DNA of 64,000 bases from Actinomycetota bacterium (GCA_020161015.1 JAIUOT010000019.1:1-64000), one strand, 5' to 3'. Shown: positions 7,472-19,228, counted from the first letter of the stretch. Numbers and translations: made by a program. The notes: generated by a model from the letters alone, not told the origin.

Positions 7472-10363
7472 GTGACTGACCGGCTGATCGTTCGAGGGGC
7501 GCGCGAGCACAACCTGCGCAACATCAATCTCGACCTCCCGCGCGACGCCCTGATCGTGTTCACGGGCCTGTCCGGGTCGGGCAAGTCGAGCCTCGCGTTC
7601 GACACGATCTTCGCCGAGGGCCAGCGCCGCTACGTCGAGAGCCTGTCGGCCTACGCCCGCCAGTTCCTCGGCCAGATGGACAAGCCGGACGTCGACTTCA
7701 TCGAGGGCCTGTCGCCTGCGGTGTCGATCGACCAGAAGTCGACCAGCCGCAACCCGCGCTCCACCGTCGGCACCATCACCGAGATCTACGACTACCTGCG
7801 CCTGTTGTACGCGCGGGCCGGGCGTCCGCACTGCCCGGAGTGCGGGGAGCCGATCAGCAGGCAGTCCCCCCAGCAGATCGTCGACCGTCTGCTCGCCCTG
7901 CCAGAGGGCACCCGGTTCCAGGTGCTGGCCCCGGTCGTCCGGGGTCGCAAGGGCGAGTACGTCGACCTGTTCCGCCAGCTGGCGGGCCAGGGGCTCTCCC
8001 GCGTCCGGGTGGACGGCGAAGTGCACCAGCTGCTCTCCCCACCCACGCTGGAGAAGCAGAAGAAGCACTCGATCGACGTGATCGTCGACCGGCTGGCCGC
8101 CAAGCCCAGCATGAAGCAACGGCTGACCGACTCGGTCGAGACCGCCCTCGGCCTGGCCGGCGGCGTGGTCTCTGTGGACTTCGTCGACCTGCCGGAGGAC
8201 GACCCCCGCAGGGAGCGCCGGTACTCGGAGAAGCTGGCCTGCCCGAACGAGCACGACATCTCCGTCGAGGAGCTCGAGCCGCGGCAGTTCTCGTTCAACG
8301 GCCCGTGGGGCGCCTGTCCCGCCTGCTCGGGGCTCGGCACCCGGATGGAGGTGGACGTCGACCTCGTCGTCCCCGACACCGGCCGCAGCCTGGCCGACGG
8401 CGCGATCGCGATGTGGCAGACGCCGTACCTGGCCGGCTACTTCCAGAACCTCTTCGCCGCGCTGGCCGAGCAGGAGGGATTCTCGGTGGAGACGCCGTGG
8501 GAGAACCTGCCGTCCCGCATCCAGAGCATGCTGCTGATGGGCGTCCCGCACGCGCTCACCGTCCACAGCCGCACCCGGCACGGCCGGGAGCACACCTACC
8601 GCGCGAAGTACGAGGGGGCAGTCCCCTACGTCCGGCGCCGGCACGCCGAGGCCGAGTCGGACAACGCGCGCGAACGGTATGCCGGCTACATGCGCGAGGT
8701 GCCGTGCCTGACGTGCAAGGGCGCCCGGCTCAAGCCCAGCTCGCTCGCCGTCACCATCGGCGGACGCAACATCGCCGAGGTCTCGGCGATGTCGATCGAC
8801 GAGGTTGCGGCGTTCATGCGCAACCTCACCCTCACCGAGCGCGAGGCGCAGATCGCCGAGCGTGTGGTGAAGGAGATCAACGAGCGGTTGCGGTTCCTCC
8901 TCGACGTCGGCCTGGACTACCTGACGCTCTCCCGCCCCGCCGGGAGCCTGTCCGGCGGCGAGGCACAGCGCATCCGGCTCGCCACCCAGATCGGGTCGGG
9001 CCTGGTCGGCGTGCTCTACGTGCTCGACGAGCCGTCGATCGGCCTGCACCAGCGCGACAACCGGCGGCTGATCGACACGCTCGTCCGGCTTCGCGAGCTC
9101 GGCAACACCCTGATCGTGGTCGAGCACGACGAGGACACCATCCGTACCTCCGACTGGGTGGTCGACATCGGGCCGGGCGCGGGCGAGCACGGCGGAGAGG
9201 TCATCGTCTCCGGAACGGTGGGCGACCTGCTCGCCCACCCCACCTCGCTCACCGGGGCCTACCTGTCCGGGCGGCGGTCCATCCCGATGCCCGAGCGGCG
9301 GCGTCCGGCCACCGGCCGGGCGATCACCGTCCACGGGGCGTCGGAGCACAACCTGCGCGACGTCACGGTGTCGTTCCCCCTGGGGCAGTTCATCGCGGTC
9401 ACCGGCGTGTCCGGTTCGGGCAAGTCGTCGCTGGTGAACAGCATCCTCTACACCGCGCTGGCCAAGAAGCTGTACAACGCGCACGCCGTGCCGGGGCGGC
9501 ACCGATCGCTCACCGGCGTCGAGCACGTCGACAAGAGCATCCACGTCGACCAGTCGCCGATCGGCCGCACGCCGCGCTCGAACCCGGCCACCTACACCGG
9601 CGTGTTCGACCACATCCGCCGACTGTTCGCCGAGACGCCCGAGGCGAAGGTGCGCGGCTACCAGCCGGGCCGGTTCTCCTTCAACGTCAAGGGCGGGCGT
9701 TGTGAGAACTGCGCGGGGGACGGCACGATCAAGATCGAGATGAACTTCCTGCCGGACGTCTACGTGCCCTGCGAGGTGTGCCACGGCGCGCGGTACAACC
9801 GCGAGACGCTCGAGGTGCACTACAAGGGACGCACGATCGCCCAGGTGCTGGACATGCCGATCGAGGAGGCGGTCGAGTTCTTCGCGGCGATCCCGTCGAT
9901 CGCCCGGCACCTGCGCACCCTCGTCGACGTCGGGCTCGGCTACGTCCGGCTGGGTCAGCCGGCGACGACACTGTCCGGCGGAGAGGCGCAGCGGGTGAAG
10001 CTCGCCTCCGAGCTGCAGAAGCGCTCGACCGGGCGGACGATCTACGTGCTCGACGAGCCGACCACCGGCCTGCACTTCGAGGACATCCGCAAGCTGTTGT
10101 CGGTCCTGCAGTCCCTGGTGGACAAGGGCAACACCGTGGTGGTGATCGAGCACAACCTCGACGTGATCAAGGCCGCCGACTGGGTGATCGACCTCGGGCC
10201 GGAGGGGGGCTCGCGGGGCGGTCAGGTCGTGGCGGAGGGCACCCCCGAGGACGTGGCCGGCAACCCGGCCTCGTTCACCGGCGCGTTCCTGAAGCCGGTG
10301 CTCGCCGGGCACCGCGTGCCGGTGGCGGTCGAGGAACCCGATCTCCTGGCGCCCGCGGGGTAG
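7472..10363 (+). CDS. uvrA: Excinuclease ABC subunit A
   Basis: Damage-recognition ATPase of nucleotide excision repair; works as a dimer and loads UvrB. 963 aa, full length. Two ABC modules: Walker A GLSGSGKS at residues 32-39 and GVSGSGKS in the second half, two signatures [12 protein letters not shown] and [12 protein letters not shown], and two Walker B regions ([22 protein letters not shown]). Zinc-binding CxxC pairs are visible: CPECGEP, CPACSG, and CENC...CEVCHG. The frame is open further upstream, but family homology begins at [14 protein letters not shown], and the GTG at 7472 has the leaderless promoter. Monocistronic; the next gene faces it tail to tail after 4 bases. Confidence 0.97.
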   Translation: MTDRLIVRGAREHNLRNINLDLPRDALIVFTGLSGSGKSSLAFDTIFAEGQRRYVESLSAYARQFLGQMDKPDVDFIEGLSPAVSIDQKSTSRNPRSTVGTITEIYDYLRLLYARAGRPHCPECGEPISRQSPQQIVDRLLALPEGTRFQVLAPVVRGRKGEYVDLFRQLAGQGLSRVRVDGEVHQLLSPPTLEKQKKHSIDVIVDRLAAKPSMKQRLTDSVETALGLAGGVVSVDFVDLPEDDPRRERRYSEKLACPNEHDISVEELEPRQFSFNGPWGACPACSGLGTRMEVDVDLVVPDTGRSLADGAIAMWQTPYLAGYFQNLFAALAEQEGFSVETPWENLPSRIQSMLLMGVPHALTVHSRTRHGREHTYRAKYEGAVPYVRRRHAEAESDNARERYAGYMREVPCLTCKGARLKPSSLAVTIGGRNIAEVSAMSIDEVAAFMRNLTLTEREAQIAERVVKEINERLRFLLDVGLDYLTLSRPAGSLSGGEAQRIRLATQIGSGLVGVLYVLDEPSIGLHQRDNRRLIDTLVRLRELGNTLIVVEHDEDTIRTSDWVVDIGPGAGEHGGEVIVSGTVGDLLAHPTSLTGAYLSGRRSIPMPERRRPATGRAITVHGASEHNLRDVTVSFPLGQFIAVTGVSGSGKSSLVNSILYTALAKKLYNAHAVPGRHRSLTGVEHVDKSIHVDQSPIGRTPRSNPATYTGVFDHIRRLFAETPEAKVRGYQPGRFSFNVKGGRCENCAGDGTIKIEMNFLPDVYVPCEVCHGARYNRETLEVHYKGRTIAQVLDMPIEEAVEFFAAIPSIARHLRTLVDVGLGYVRLGQPATTLSGGEAQRVKLASELQKRSTGRTIYVLDEPTTGLHFEDIRKLLSVLQSLVDKGNTVVVIEHNLDVIKAADWVIDLGPEGGSRGGQVVAEGTPEDVAGNPASFTGAFLKPVLAGHRVPVAVEEPDLLAPAG

Positions 10364-10367
10364 CGGC

Positions 10368-10769
10368 TCAGCTGATCGTGAGCGTGTCGCCGTTCACGGT
10401 GACGGTGGCCCTGGACAGCGCCTTCGTCGCGGGCCCGGTGAGCACCGAACCGTCGGCGAGGGAGAAGCTGCTGCCGTGGCGCCCGCAGACGATCGCCGCG
10501 TCGGTCACCTGCTGTACCGGGAGGTTCTGGTGCGTGCACAGGTATCCGAAGGCCTCGAACGTCCCCGAGGTGGGCTGGGTGACCACGAACGAGCCCACGA
10601 TCTTCCCCCCGCCGACGGGGATCTCGGAGGCCGGCACCGTCGTGGGGCCGGCGGCCGTCGACCCGGACGGGCCTGAGGCCGCCGCGCACCCGGCGAGGCA
10701 GAACGTGACGGCGGCCGCGCCGGCCGTGCTGAGCACGACCCGGCGGCTGGGGAGTGACGGACTGGTCAA
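10368..10769 (-). CDS. Tat-exported lipoprotein with Rieske [2Fe-2S] domain
   Basis: 133 aa from a TTG start that has a strong AGGAGG five bases upstream (10775-10780); a longer frame to 10811 lacks one. The N-terminus has a twin arginine (R9-R10) in SRRVVLSTAG and a lipobox LAGC with C28, so the folded, cluster-loaded protein is probably exported by Tat and lipid-anchored. The Rieske motif is CTH (C78, H80) and CGRH (C95, H98), complete for a [2Fe-2S] cluster. Small secreted Rieske lipoproteins are common in actinobacteria, with no firm function; an electron-transfer role is inferred. It sits between uvrA and uvrC on the opposite strand, unrelated to repair. Confidence 0.88.
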   Translation of the reverse strand: MTSPSLPSRRVVLSTAGAAAVTFCLAGCAAASGPSGSTAAGPTTVPASEIPVGGGKIVGSFVVTQPTSGTFEAFGYLCTHQNLPVQQVTDAAIVCGRHGSSFSLADGSVLTGPATKALSRATVTVNGDTLTIS

Positions 10770-10795
10770 TGGGTCCTCCTGACTCGGATGCTGGA

Positions 10796-10801
10796 ATGGT
10801 A
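10796..10801 (-). promoter_or_regulatory. -10 box of the Rieske lipoprotein gene
   Basis: Minus-strand TACCAT lies 26 bases before the TTG start, giving a short leader that carries AGGAGG. Confidence 0.5.
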
Positions 10802-10935
10802 GAAGGTTCAACCACCCCTTGCCTGTGACGCGCCTGTGAATCCGGCGCCAGATTGCGTCCTGCCGCGCGGAACGGCGCTCCTGGGCTGAGGGCGGGCCTG
10901 CGGCGGTCCGCGTCCGGATCGTCAGTGGCGGTGCC

Positions 10936-10941
10936 TATGCT
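10936..10941 (+). promoter_or_regulatory. -10 box upstream of uvrC
   Basis: TATGCT with a predicted transcription start near 10948, giving a leader of about 35 bases with GAGGAC before the ATG at 10983. Confidence 0.5.
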
Positions 10942-10982
10942 GGCTCGGGTGAGGACGACCCGGTTGCGTGAGGACGGACGGC

Positions 10983-12938
10983 ATGGCTGATCCGGCCTCC
11001 TACCGTCCGGCGCCCGGCACCATCCCGACCGGGCCGGGGGTGTACCGGTTCAGCGACGCGGAGGGACGGGTCGTCTATGTCGGCAAGGCGGTCAACCTCC
11101 GCCAGCGGCTCAGCTCCTACTTCGCCGATCCCGCAGCGCTGCACTTCCGCACGCAGACGATGGTCCGCACGGCGGCGAAGGTCGAGTGGACGCTGGTGCG
11201 CAACGAACTCGAGGCGCTCCAGCTGGAGTACACCTGGATCAAGCAATTCGAACCGCGCTTCAACATCAAGTACCGCGACGACAAGTCCTACCCCTGGGTG
11301 GCCGTGACGTGGTCGGAGGAGTTCCCGAGGGTCTTCGTCGGCCGGGGCAGCAAGCGCAAGGGCACGCGCTACTTCGGCCCGTACGCCCAGGCGTGGGCGA
11401 TCCGCGACACCATCGACTCGCTGCTGCGCGTGTTCCCGATGCGCTCCTGCACCAAGGGGGTGTTCCACAGCGCGCACGTGTCCGGGCGTCCCTGTCTGAT
11501 GGGCTACATCGGCAAGTGCTCCGCCCCCTGCGTCGGACGGATCGACGCCGACGCCCACCGCGCCCTCGTCCAGGACGTCTGCGACTTCCTCGCCGGACGC
11601 ACCTCGACCCTCATCCGGCGCCTCGAGACCGACATGTTCATCGCCTCCACGAACCTGGAGTTCGAGCGCGCCGCGGTCCTGCGCGACCAGCTCTCCGCGC
11701 TGAGGCAGGCCACCGAGCGGAACGCCATCGTCCTGGGCGACGGGACGGACGCCGACCTCGTCGCCCTGGCCGAGGACCCGCTGGAGGTCGCCGTCCAGGT
11801 GTTCCACATCCGCGACGGGCGGGTGCGCGGGGAGCGGGGCTGGGTGGCCGAGCGCAGCGACGACGCGGACACCGGCGAGCTCCTCGAGCAGTTCCTGCTC
11901 CAGCTCTACGCCGACGCGGACGCGGACGCGATCCCCCCGCAGGTGCTCCTCCCCGCCCTGCCGGCCTCGGCGGAGGTGCTCGGCCAGCTGCTGGGGGAGC
12001 AGCGCGAGGGCCGGGTGCGACTGAAGGTGCCCCGGCGCGGCGACAAGGCGGCCCTGCTGCAGACCGCCGCCCGCAACGCCGCCGACTCCCTCGCCCTCCA
12101 CAAGGTGCGCCGGGCGAGCGACCTGTCCACCCGCAACCGGGCGCTGGAGGAGCTCCAGGAGGCGCTCGACCTCCCGCAGGTGCCGCTGCGCATCGAGTGC
12201 TACGACATCTCCCACACCCAGGGCACGGAGGTCGTCGCGTCGATGGTGGTCTTCGAGGACGGCCTGCCCCGCAAGGGGGAGTATCGCCGCTTCATCATCC
12301 GGACCGTGGAGGGATCGAACGACGTCGGCGCGATGCACGAGGTGCTCACGCGGAGGTTCACCAGGCTGATCGAGGAGCGGCGGCAGGCCGGGCGCGAGGA
12401 CGAGTCCGGGCCACTCCTCGTCGACCCCACGACCGGGGCCCCGCGCAAGTTCGCCTACGCGCCCTCGCTGGTGGTCGTGGACGGCGGCGCGCCCCAGGTT
12501 GCGGCCGCGGAGCGGGCGCTCGCCGACCTCGGTGTGGTCGACGTCGCGCTGTGCGGGCTGGCCAAGCGCCTGGAGGAGGTGTGGCTGCCGGGGGAGGAGT
12601 ACCCGCTCATCCTGCCGCGTGCCAGCGAGGGGCTGTACCTGCTCCAGCGGGTGCGGGACGAGGCCCACCGTTTCGCCATCACGCACCACCGGGGCCGGCG
12701 CAGCGCGAGCATGGTGGAGTCGCTGCTCGATGATGTCCCCGGGCTCGGGGAGATCCGTCGCAAGGCGCTGATCACCTACTTCGGGTCGCTGCGGAAGCTG
12801 CGGGCGGCCACCGTCGAGCAGATCGCCCAGGTGCCGGGCATCGGGCCCCGCACCGCCGCGTCCATCAAGGAGGCGCTCGCCGGACAGGAGCCGCCGGTCG
12901 CGATCAACGTGACCACCGGCGAGGTCATCGAGCAGTGA
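10983..12938 (+). CDS. uvrC: Excinuclease ABC subunit C
   Basis: Nuclease that makes both incisions flanking a lesion bound by UvrB. 651 aa. The N-terminal GIY-YIG domain ([20 protein letters not shown]) cuts 3' to the damage. It is followed by a Cys-rich linker ([19 protein letters not shown]), a UVR domain around residues 205-240 that binds UvrB, an RNase H-like domain ([21 protein letters not shown]) for the 5' cut, and C-terminal helix-hairpin-helix motifs ([29 protein letters not shown]). ATG 10983 has GAGGAC at 10970-10975; an in-frame GTG at 10968 is the alternative. rapZ follows after 25 bases, the usual actinobacterial order. Confidence 0.96.
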   Translation: MADPASYRPAPGTIPTGPGVYRFSDAEGRVVYVGKAVNLRQRLSSYFADPAALHFRTQTMVRTAAKVEWTLVRNELEALQLEYTWIKQFEPRFNIKYRDDKSYPWVAVTWSEEFPRVFVGRGSKRKGTRYFGPYAQAWAIRDTIDSLLRVFPMRSCTKGVFHSAHVSGRPCLMGYIGKCSAPCVGRIDADAHRALVQDVCDFLAGRTSTLIRRLETDMFIASTNLEFERAAVLRDQLSALRQATERNAIVLGDGTDADLVALAEDPLEVAVQVFHIRDGRVRGERGWVAERSDDADTGELLEQFLLQLYADADADAIPPQVLLPALPASAEVLGQLLGEQREGRVRLKVPRRGDKAALLQTAARNAADSLALHKVRRASDLSTRNRALEELQEALDLPQVPLRIECYDISHTQGTEVVASMVVFEDGLPRKGEYRRFIIRTVEGSNDVGAMHEVLTRRFTRLIEERRQAGREDESGPLLVDPTTGAPRKFAYAPSLVVVDGGAPQVAAAERALADLGVVDVALCGLAKRLEEVWLPGEEYPLILPRASEGLYLLQRVRDEAHRFAITHHRGRRSASMVESLLDDVPGLGEIRRKALITYFGSLRKLRAATVEQIAQVPGIGPRTAASIKEALAGQEPPVAINVTTGEVIEQ

Positions 12939-12951
12939 AACCCCGCGGCGG

Positions 12952-12957
12952 GATAAT
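12952..12957 (+). promoter_or_regulatory. -10 box of leaderless rapZ transcript
   Basis: GATAAT ends 6 bases before the ATG at 12964, with no ribosome-binding site. rapZ can thus be transcribed independently of uvrC. Confidence 0.6.
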
Positions 12958-12963
12958 GAGCCC

Positions 12964-13833
12964 ATGAACGACTCCGCCCCGCCCGTAGAACTGCTGGTGA
13001 TCACCGGTATGTCCGGTGCGGGACGCCGGACGGCCGGCCACGCCCTGGAGGACCTCGGCTGGTTCGTCGTCGACAACCTCCCCCCGAGCATGCTTCCCGA
13101 GCTCCTCCAGATCAGCCGGCGCCGACAGTTCACCCGGGTCGCCGTCCTGCTGGACGTGCGCAGCCGCTCGGACTTCCAGCAGATCCCGGCCGCGTTCTCC
13201 GCCCTGGGGGACGTCGGGGTGGTGCCGCAGATCCTGTTCCTCGACGCCAGCGACGAGGCGATCGTCCGCCGGCAGGAGTCCGTGCGGCGGCCGCTCCCGC
13301 TGCAGGGTTCCGGGCGCCTGCTGGACGGCATCCGCAAGGAGCGCAAGATGCTGGCCGGGCTGCGCGCCAGCGCCGACCTCGTGATCGACACCTCCTCGAT
13401 CAACGTGCACGAACTGGCCGCGCGCGTCGCCAAGGCCTACGCGAGTGCGTCCGAGACCGACCTCCAGGTCACCCTGATGTCGTTCGGGTTCAAGAACGGG
13501 ATCCCGATCGACGCCGACCTCGTGTTCGACGCACGATTCCTGCCGAACCCGCACTGGGTGCCGGCGCTGCGGCCACAGACCGGGCTGGCGCAGCCGGTGT
13601 CCGCCTACGTGCTCGGGCAGCCCGACGCGGAGCCGTTCCTCCAGCACGCCCTCGGGCTGATCGACCTGATGCGCCCCGGGTACGTCCGCGAGGGCAAGCG
13701 CCACGCCACCGTCGCGATCGGCTGCACCGGCGGCAAGCACCGCTCGACCGCGCTCGTTGAAGAGCTGTCCCGCCGCCTCGCGGCCGAAGGCGTGCACACC
13801 GAGGTCGTGCACCGGGACCTGGGTATGGAGTGA
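12964..13833 (+). CDS. rapZ: RapZ family nucleotide-binding protein (YvcJ)
   Basis: 289 aa. N-terminal P-loop domain with GMSGAGRRT near residues 15-23; the usual Walker lysine is Arg, which I believe is common in actinobacterial members. The following LEDLGWFVVDNLPPSML is a family signature, and the C-terminal half has CTGGKHRS, a phosphate-binding loop. In E. coli RapZ is an RNA-binding adaptor controlling glmS; in Gram-positives YvcJ is linked to competence and phosphorylation signalling. It begins the conserved rapZ-yvcK-whiA cluster; the stop codon overlaps the GTG start of yvcK by four bases. Confidence 0.94.
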   Translation: MNDSAPPVELLVITGMSGAGRRTAGHALEDLGWFVVDNLPPSMLPELLQISRRRQFTRVAVLLDVRSRSDFQQIPAAFSALGDVGVVPQILFLDASDEAIVRRQESVRRPLPLQGSGRLLDGIRKERKMLAGLRASADLVIDTSSINVHELAARVAKAYASASETDLQVTLMSFGFKNGIPIDADLVFDARFLPNPHWVPALRPQTGLAQPVSAYVLGQPDAEPFLQHALGLIDLMRPGYVREGKRHATVAIGCTGGKHRSTALVEELSRRLAAEGVHTEVVHRDLGME

Positions 13834-14783
13834 ACGGGTTCGCTCCGCCGCCGTCCGTGGTGGCCTTCGGCGGCGGCCACGGCCTCGCCGCCAGCCTGAC
13901 GGCCCTGCGCCAGCTCACCCACCGGCTGACGGCCGTGGTGACCGTCGCCGACGACGGCGGCTCGTCGGGCCGGTTGCGTGAGGAGTTCCCGATCCTGCCC
14001 CCCGGCGACCTGCGGATGGCCCTGGCGGCGCTGTGCGGTGACGACGAGGTGGGGCGTGCGTGGGCAGAGGTGCTGCAGTCACGCTTCCCCGGAGACGGCC
14101 CGCTCGGCGGGCACAGCATCGGCAACCTGCTGATCGCCGGGCTGTGGCAGCAGCTGTCCGACCCGGTGGCCGGCCTCGACATGGTGGCCGCCATGCTCCA
14201 CGTCGAGGGACGGGTGCTGCCGATGGCGGCCGTCCCCCTGGTGATCGAGGCGGACGTGATCGGCGCCGACCCGTCCTCGCCCGACGAGGTGACGCTCGTC
14301 GTCGGCCAGGAGGCCGTGGCGCTGGCGACCGGGGAGATCGCCGACGTCCGGCTGGTGCCGGCGGACCCGCCGGCCGTCCCGGAGGCGCTGCGCGCCGTCC
14401 ACGCCGCCGACTACCTCGTGTTCGGGCCGGGGTCCTGGTACTCCTCGGTGATCCCGCACGTGCTCGTGCCCGAACTCCTGGACGCGATCCAGGCGTCGCG
14501 CGCCCGCCGGATCCTCACCCTCAACCTGGTGCCGACCGAGGACGAGACGCCCGCGTACACCGCGTCCCGCCACGTGGAGGTGCTCGCCGAGCACGCGCCC
14601 GGACTGCGCCTCGACGCCGTCGTCGCCGATCCGTCCTTCGCCGCCGGCGACCCGCACCTGGCGACCTACGTGCAGTCGCTGGGTGCGCGCCTGGTCGTCG
14701 CGCCCGTCCGGATGCGGGACGGGTCGCCCCGCCACGACCCCCACCTCCTGGCCGCGGTTTATGCGGGGATCATGGGTCTGTAG
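13830..14783 (+). CDS. yvcK: Gluconeogenesis factor YvcK (CofD-like)
   Basis: 317 aa. It begins with the CofD/YvcK nucleotide-sugar-binding loop [16 protein letters not shown] (residues 12-27), followed by [16 protein letters not shown] and the LPPGDLR motif, and further on [13 protein letters not shown]. YvcK proteins bind UDP-sugars and link carbon state to cell-wall synthesis; in mycobacteria the homologue (CuvA) affects peptidoglycan precursor supply. The GTG start lies in the rapZ stop region (GTGA), so translation is coupled. The whiA gene follows after 46 bases. Confidence 0.93.
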   Translation: MNGFAPPPSVVAFGGGHGLAASLTALRQLTHRLTAVVTVADDGGSSGRLREEFPILPPGDLRMALAALCGDDEVGRAWAEVLQSRFPGDGPLGGHSIGNLLIAGLWQQLSDPVAGLDMVAAMLHVEGRVLPMAAVPLVIEADVIGADPSSPDEVTLVVGQEAVALATGEIADVRLVPADPPAVPEALRAVHAADYLVFGPGSWYSSVIPHVLVPELLDAIQASRARRILTLNLVPTEDETPAYTASRHVEVLAEHAPGLRLDAVVADPSFAAGDPHLATYVQSLGARLVVAPVRMRDGSPRHDPHLLAAVYAGIMGL

Positions 14784-14786
14784 GCT
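14781..14786 (+). promoter_or_regulatory. -10 box upstream of whiA
   Basis: TAGGCT overlaps the yvcK stop codon. The predicted leader of about 37 bases carries AAAGG before the ATG of whiA. Confidence 0.45.
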
Positions 14787-14829
14787 AAGCGCCCATCGAC
14801 GCTCTCGGCGAAAGGCAGTTTCCGGCAAC

Positions 14830-15816
14830 ATGGCGATGACGCAGCAGGTGAAGTCCGAGCTGGCGACCCTGGAGGTGACCAAGCCGGAGCTTCGCAAGGC
14901 CGAGGTGGCCGCGTTGCTGCGGTTCGCCAACGGCCTGCACATCGCCGGCGGGCGCATCGTCGTCGAGGCGGAGCTCGACACCGGCGTCGCCGCCCGCCGC
15001 CTGCGCACCGCGATCGCCGAGCTGTTCGGCTTCACCTGCGAGTTCGTCGTGATCACCGGCAGCGGCCTGCGCCGCGGCACCCGGTACGTCGTGCGGCTGA
15101 TCCGCGACGGCGAGTCCCTCGCCCGGCAGACCGGCCTCATCGACCCGCGCGGGCGTCCCGTCCGCGGGCTGCCCGTCCAGGTGGTCAACGGAGGCATCGA
15201 GGTGTCGGTGGCCGCGTGGCGCGGCGCGTTCCTCGCGCACGGCTCGCTCACCGAGCCGGGACGCTCGATGGCGCTCGAGGTCACCTGCCCCGGCTCGGAG
15301 GCCGCGCTGGCCCTGGTCGGCGCCGCCCGGCGGCTCGGCATCAGTGCGAAGGCACGGGAGGTGCGCGGGATCGACCGCGTGGTCATCCGGGACGGCGACG
15401 CGATCTCGGCGATGCTCACCCGGCTCGGGGCGCACGAGTCAGTGCTCGCGTGGGAGGACCGCCGGATGCGCCGCGAGGTCCGCGCGTCCGCCAACCGCCT
15501 GGCGAACTTCGACGACGCCAACCTCCGCCGCTCCGCGCGGGCCGCGGTGGCCGCTGGGGCCCGCGTCCGCCGTGCCCTGGAGATCCTGGGCGAGGACATC
15601 CCCGAGCACCTGCTGGTGGCCGGCCAGCTGCGGCTGGAGCACAAGCAGGCCAGCCTGGAGGAGCTGGGGCAGTTGCACGTCCCGCCGCTCACCAAGGACG
15701 CCGTCGCCGGTCGCATCCGTCGGCTGCTCGCGACCGCGGACAAGCGGGCCGGCGAGCTGGGCGTCCCGAACACCGAGGCCGTCCTGAGTCCCGAGATGCT
15801 GGACGAGGACGCCTGA
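14830..15816 (+). CDS. whiA: Sporulation/division regulator WhiA
   Basis: 328 aa. N-terminal degenerate homing-endonuclease (LAGLIDADG-like) fold covering about residues 1-220 and C-terminal helix-turn-helix that ends [25 protein letters not shown] is the typical actinobacterial start; the second Met (14836) is an alternative. In Streptomyces WhiA works with WhiB to switch on ftsZ and other septation genes; in non-sporulating actinobacteria it is kept as a division/metabolism regulator. It is the third gene of the conserved rapZ-yvcK-whiA block. Confidence 0.96.
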   Translation: MAMTQQVKSELATLEVTKPELRKAEVAALLRFANGLHIAGGRIVVEAELDTGVAARRLRTAIAELFGFTCEFVVITGSGLRRGTRYVVRLIRDGESLARQTGLIDPRGRPVRGLPVQVVNGGIEVSVAAWRGAFLAHGSLTEPGRSMALEVTCPGSEAALALVGAARRLGISAKAREVRGIDRVVIRDGDAISAMLTRLGAHESVLAWEDRRMRREVRASANRLANFDDANLRRSARAAVAAGARVRRALEILGEDIPEHLLVAGQLRLEHKQASLEELGQLHVPPLTKDAVAGRIRRLLATADKRAGELGVPNTEAVLSPEMLDEDA

Positions 15817-15916
15817 GGCGCACCGCACCGCCGGCGTCCGGAACAGGGGGCTCTGCGGGGTCCCGGGGTGCACGGTCCGGATTTCCGCCCCTGCATCCGG
15901 CGGCACCGTGAACCGA

Positions 15917-15922
15917 TAGGGT
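15917..15922 (+). promoter_or_regulatory. -10 box of gap operon
   Basis: TAGGGT about 65 bases before the gap start. The predicted leader of about 58 bases carries AAAGGAGA at 15971-15978. The rest of the 170-base gap (15817-15986) shows no gene. Confidence 0.45.
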
Positions 15923-15971
15923 GGAACCCGAACAGGGCTGGGCTCAAGCCCGCCACTGGACCCGTTCGTAA

Positions 15972-16991
<1,020 letters not shown>

Positions 16992-16999
16992 TGATCGAT

Positions 17000-17033
17000 G
17001 ACGGGTCGGTCCGCGTTCGCGGGCCGGCCCGTC
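17000..17033 (+). terminator. Hairpin between gap and pgk
   Basis: A 14-bp stem with two G-T wobbles (17000-17013 with 17020-17033) and a six-base loop, followed by TCTTC. It could partially terminate transcription or protect the gap mRNA 3' end so that gap is made in excess over pgk/tpiA. Confidence 0.6.
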
Positions 17034-17062
17034 TCTTCATGAACGGAAGAGAGAGGTAAGAG

Positions 17063-18271
17063 GTGAAATCAGTCAAGGACCTCGGTGAGCTGAGGGGCAA
17101 GCGCGTCCTGATCCGGTGCGACTTCAACGTGCCGCTGGACGGGGACACCATCACCGACGATGGCCGGATCCGCGCGGCGCTGCCGACCCTGACCCTGCTC
17201 AAGGACGCCGGCGCGAAGGTCGTCATCATGGCGCACCTGGGCCGGCCCAAGGGCCAGGTCAACCCGAAGTACTCGCTGGCCCCGGCCGCCCGGCGGCTCG
17301 GTGAGCTGATCGGCGCCGACGTGAAGCTGGCCACGGACGTGGTCGGCGAGACCGCCACCGCCACCGTCGCCGCGCTCGCCGACGGCGAGATCGCGATGCT
17401 CGAGAACGTCCGCTACGAGCCGGCCGAGGAGTCCAAGGTGGACGCCGAGCGCGAGGAGCTCGCCGCGAAGTACGCCGCTCTCGGTGACGTGTTCGTGTCC
17501 GACGGCTTCGGCGTCGTTCACCGCAAGCAGGCGTCCGTGTACGACGTCGCCAAGCTCCTGCCGAACGCCGCCGGTTTCCTGGTGGCCAAGGAGGTCGAGG
17601 TGCTCAAGAAGCTCACCGAGAGCCCGGCGAGCCCCTACGTCGTCGTCCTCGGCGGCGCGAAGGTCGCCGACAAGCTGGCGGTCATCGACAACCTGCTGAA
17701 GGTCGCGGACACCCTCATCATCGGTGGCGGCATGGCCTACACCTTCCTCAAGGCCAAGGGCTACGAGGTCGGCACGTCCCTGCTCGACAGCGAGAAGATC
17801 GAGACCTGCGCCGGCTACCTCGAGCAGGCCACCGCTGCCGGCAAGCAGATCCTGCTGCCTGTCGACGTGCGCGTGGTGTCCGAGCTGGACATCCCGGCGC
17901 GCCACGCCAGCGAGGTGACCATCGTCGACGCCGACGGCATCCCGGCCGACCAGGAGGGCGCCGACATCGGCCCGAAGTCCGAGGCGTTGTTCGCGGACGC
18001 GATCGCCGGTGCGGCGACGATCTTCTGGAACGGCCCGATGGGCGTCGCGGAGATCCCGTCCCTTGCGCTGGGCACCGACGCGGTCGCGAAGGCGCTCGCC
18101 GCCTCCAGCGGCTTCTCGGTGGTGGGTGGTGGCGACTCCGCCGCCGCCGTGCGCAACCTCGGGTTCGCAGACGAGGCCTTCGGCCACATCTCCACCGGTG
18201 GCGGTGCGTCACTGGAGTACCTCGAGGGCAAGGTGCTCCCGGGTCTTGCTGTCCTGGAAGGGGAGAACTGA
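17063..18271 (+). CDS. pgk: Phosphoglycerate kinase
   Basis: Transfers the acyl phosphate of 1,3-bisphosphoglycerate to ADP. 402 aa, normal. Visible landmarks: [15 protein letters not shown] (substrate-binding RxDFNVP), [45 protein letters not shown] and the C-terminal [10 protein letters not shown] nucleotide site. The GTG start has AGAGAGG about 8 bases upstream. tpiA starts one base after its stop, so the two are co-translated. Confidence 0.97.
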   Translation: MKSVKDLGELRGKRVLIRCDFNVPLDGDTITDDGRIRAALPTLTLLKDAGAKVVIMAHLGRPKGQVNPKYSLAPAARRLGELIGADVKLATDVVGETATATVAALADGEIAMLENVRYEPAEESKVDAEREELAAKYAALGDVFVSDGFGVVHRKQASVYDVAKLLPNAAGFLVAKEVEVLKKLTESPASPYVVVLGGAKVADKLAVIDNLLKVADTLIIGGGMAYTFLKAKGYEVGTSLLDSEKIETCAGYLEQATAAGKQILLPVDVRVVSELDIPARHASEVTIVDADGIPADQEGADIGPKSEALFADAIAGAATIFWNGPMGVAEIPSLALGTDAVAKALAASSGFSVVGGGDSAAAVRNLGFADEAFGHISTGGGASLEYLEGKVLPGLAVLEGEN

Positions 18272-18272
18272 C

Positions 18273-19055
18273 ATGGCACGCACGTCGCTCATGGCGGGCA
18301 ACTGGAAGATGAACCTCAACCACGTCGAGGCCACCGGCCTGGTGCAGAAGCTGGCCTGGACGCTGGCCGACGCCAAGTACGACCCGGCATTGTCCGAGGC
18401 GGCCGTGATCGTGCCGTTCACCGACATCCGGACCGTGCAGACCCTGGTCGAGGGTGACAAGCTGCCGCTGAAGTTCGGCGCGCAGGACGTCTCCGTCCAC
18501 GCGTCCGGCGCCTACACCGGCGAGGTCTCGGCCGACATGCTGGCCAAGCTGAACTGCAGCTACGTCGTGGTCGGGCACTCCGAGCGCCGCGAGTACCACG
18601 GCGAGACCGACGAGCTGATCGGCGCCAAGGCGAAGGTGGTGTTCGAGGCCGGAATGACCCCGATCATCTGCTGCGGCGAGGTGCTCGAGATCCGCAAGCA
18701 GGGCACGCACGTCGAGCACGTCCTCGGCCAGGTCGAGGACTGCCTCGCCCCGCTGACCGCGGAGCAGGTCGCCGCGTCCGTCATCGCCTACGAGCCGGTC
18801 TGGGCGATCGGCACCGGCGAGGTGGCCACCCCCGAGGACGCCCAGGAGGTCTGCGGCGCGATCCGTGGCTACGTCACCGACACCTTCGGTGCGGCCGCCG
18901 GTGAGGCCGTGCGCATCCAGTACGGCGGCTCGGTGAAGGCCAGCAACGTGGTCGAGATCATGGCGCAGCCCGACGTCGACGGCGCCCTCGTCGGAGGCGC
19001 GAGCCTCAACGCGGACGAGTTCGCCAAGATCGTCATGTACTACACGGCCGGCTGA
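18273..19055 (+). CDS. tpiA: Triosephosphate isomerase
   Basis: Interconverts dihydroxyacetone phosphate and glyceraldehyde-3-phosphate. 260 aa. Catalytic set is complete: N and K in AGNWKMN, His in VVGHSERR, Glu in [11 protein letters not shown] (the following residues form the flexible lid), and the phosphate loop YGGSV. The ATG at 18273 follows the pgk stop by one base, and its ribosome-binding site GGGGAG lies inside the end of pgk. Last gene of the glycolytic operon; a strong hairpin follows. Confidence 0.97.
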   Translation: MARTSLMAGNWKMNLNHVEATGLVQKLAWTLADAKYDPALSEAAVIVPFTDIRTVQTLVEGDKLPLKFGAQDVSVHASGAYTGEVSADMLAKLNCSYVVVGHSERREYHGETDELIGAKAKVVFEAGMTPIICCGEVLEIRKQGTHVEHVLGQVEDCLAPLTAEQVAASVIAYEPVWAIGTGEVATPEDAQEVCGAIRGYVTDTFGAAAGEAVRIQYGGSVKASNVVEIMAQPDVDGALVGGASLNADEFAKIVMYYTAG

Positions 19056-19079
19056 CCCCAGCCCTCGCCCGACCTCGCA

Positions 19080-19109
19080 CCCTCCCTCCGGCCCACGCCG
19101 GAGGGAGGG
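19080..19109 (+). terminator. Terminator hairpin after tpiA
   Basis: A perfect 13-bp stem, CCCTCCCTCCGGC (19080-19092) with its complement (19097-19109), and a CCAC loop. It is followed by TTCGTCGTCC rather than a pure T tract. Confidence 0.8.
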
Positions 19110-19118
19110 GGCTTCGTC

Positions 19119-19136
19119 GTCCCCGTCCCCGTCCCC
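19119..19136 (+). repeat. (GTCCCC)3 simple repeat
   Basis: Three tandem GTCCCC units just after the tpiA terminator. A similar GTCCC array follows the tsf terminator at 58438-58462. Confidence 0.7.
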
Positions 19137-19140
19137 GCGC

Positions 19141-19228
19141 CGAGGGCCAGCCTTGTGGCCGAGGGCCCGTTCACCGGTGCTGGCCCTCGGCGAGAAGGCT
19201 GGCCCTCGGACGGGAGGGCTGGCCCTCG
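19141..19228. repeat. Intergenic cluster of CTGGCCCTCG repeats
   Basis: CTGGCCCTCG occurs three times in the same direction, starting at 19180, 19199 and 19219 (19-20 base spacing), and once inverted as CGAGGGCCAG at 19141-19150. The inverted copy can fold against any of the direct ones. GAGGGCTGGCC within it (19214-19224) recurs in the hairpin at 53496-53506. No gene is seen here. Confidence 0.7.

Noticed and set aside
7391-10312. 973-codon minus-strand frame opposite uvrA
   Set aside because: Shadow of uvrA; the composition is that of reverse-complemented GC-rich codons and there is no promoter or ribosome-binding site.
10935-13433. 832-codon minus-strand frame opposite uvrC and rapZ
   Set aside because: Shadow spanning two well-supported plus-strand genes.
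12964-13833. Loss of function in RapZ because Walker A lysine is Arg
   Set aside because: From general knowledge actinobacterial members commonly have Arg here, so it is probably not a defect.
19141-19228. CRISPR array
   Set aside because: Repeats are only 10-11 bases with spacing of about 19 bases and one is inverted; there are no cas genes.
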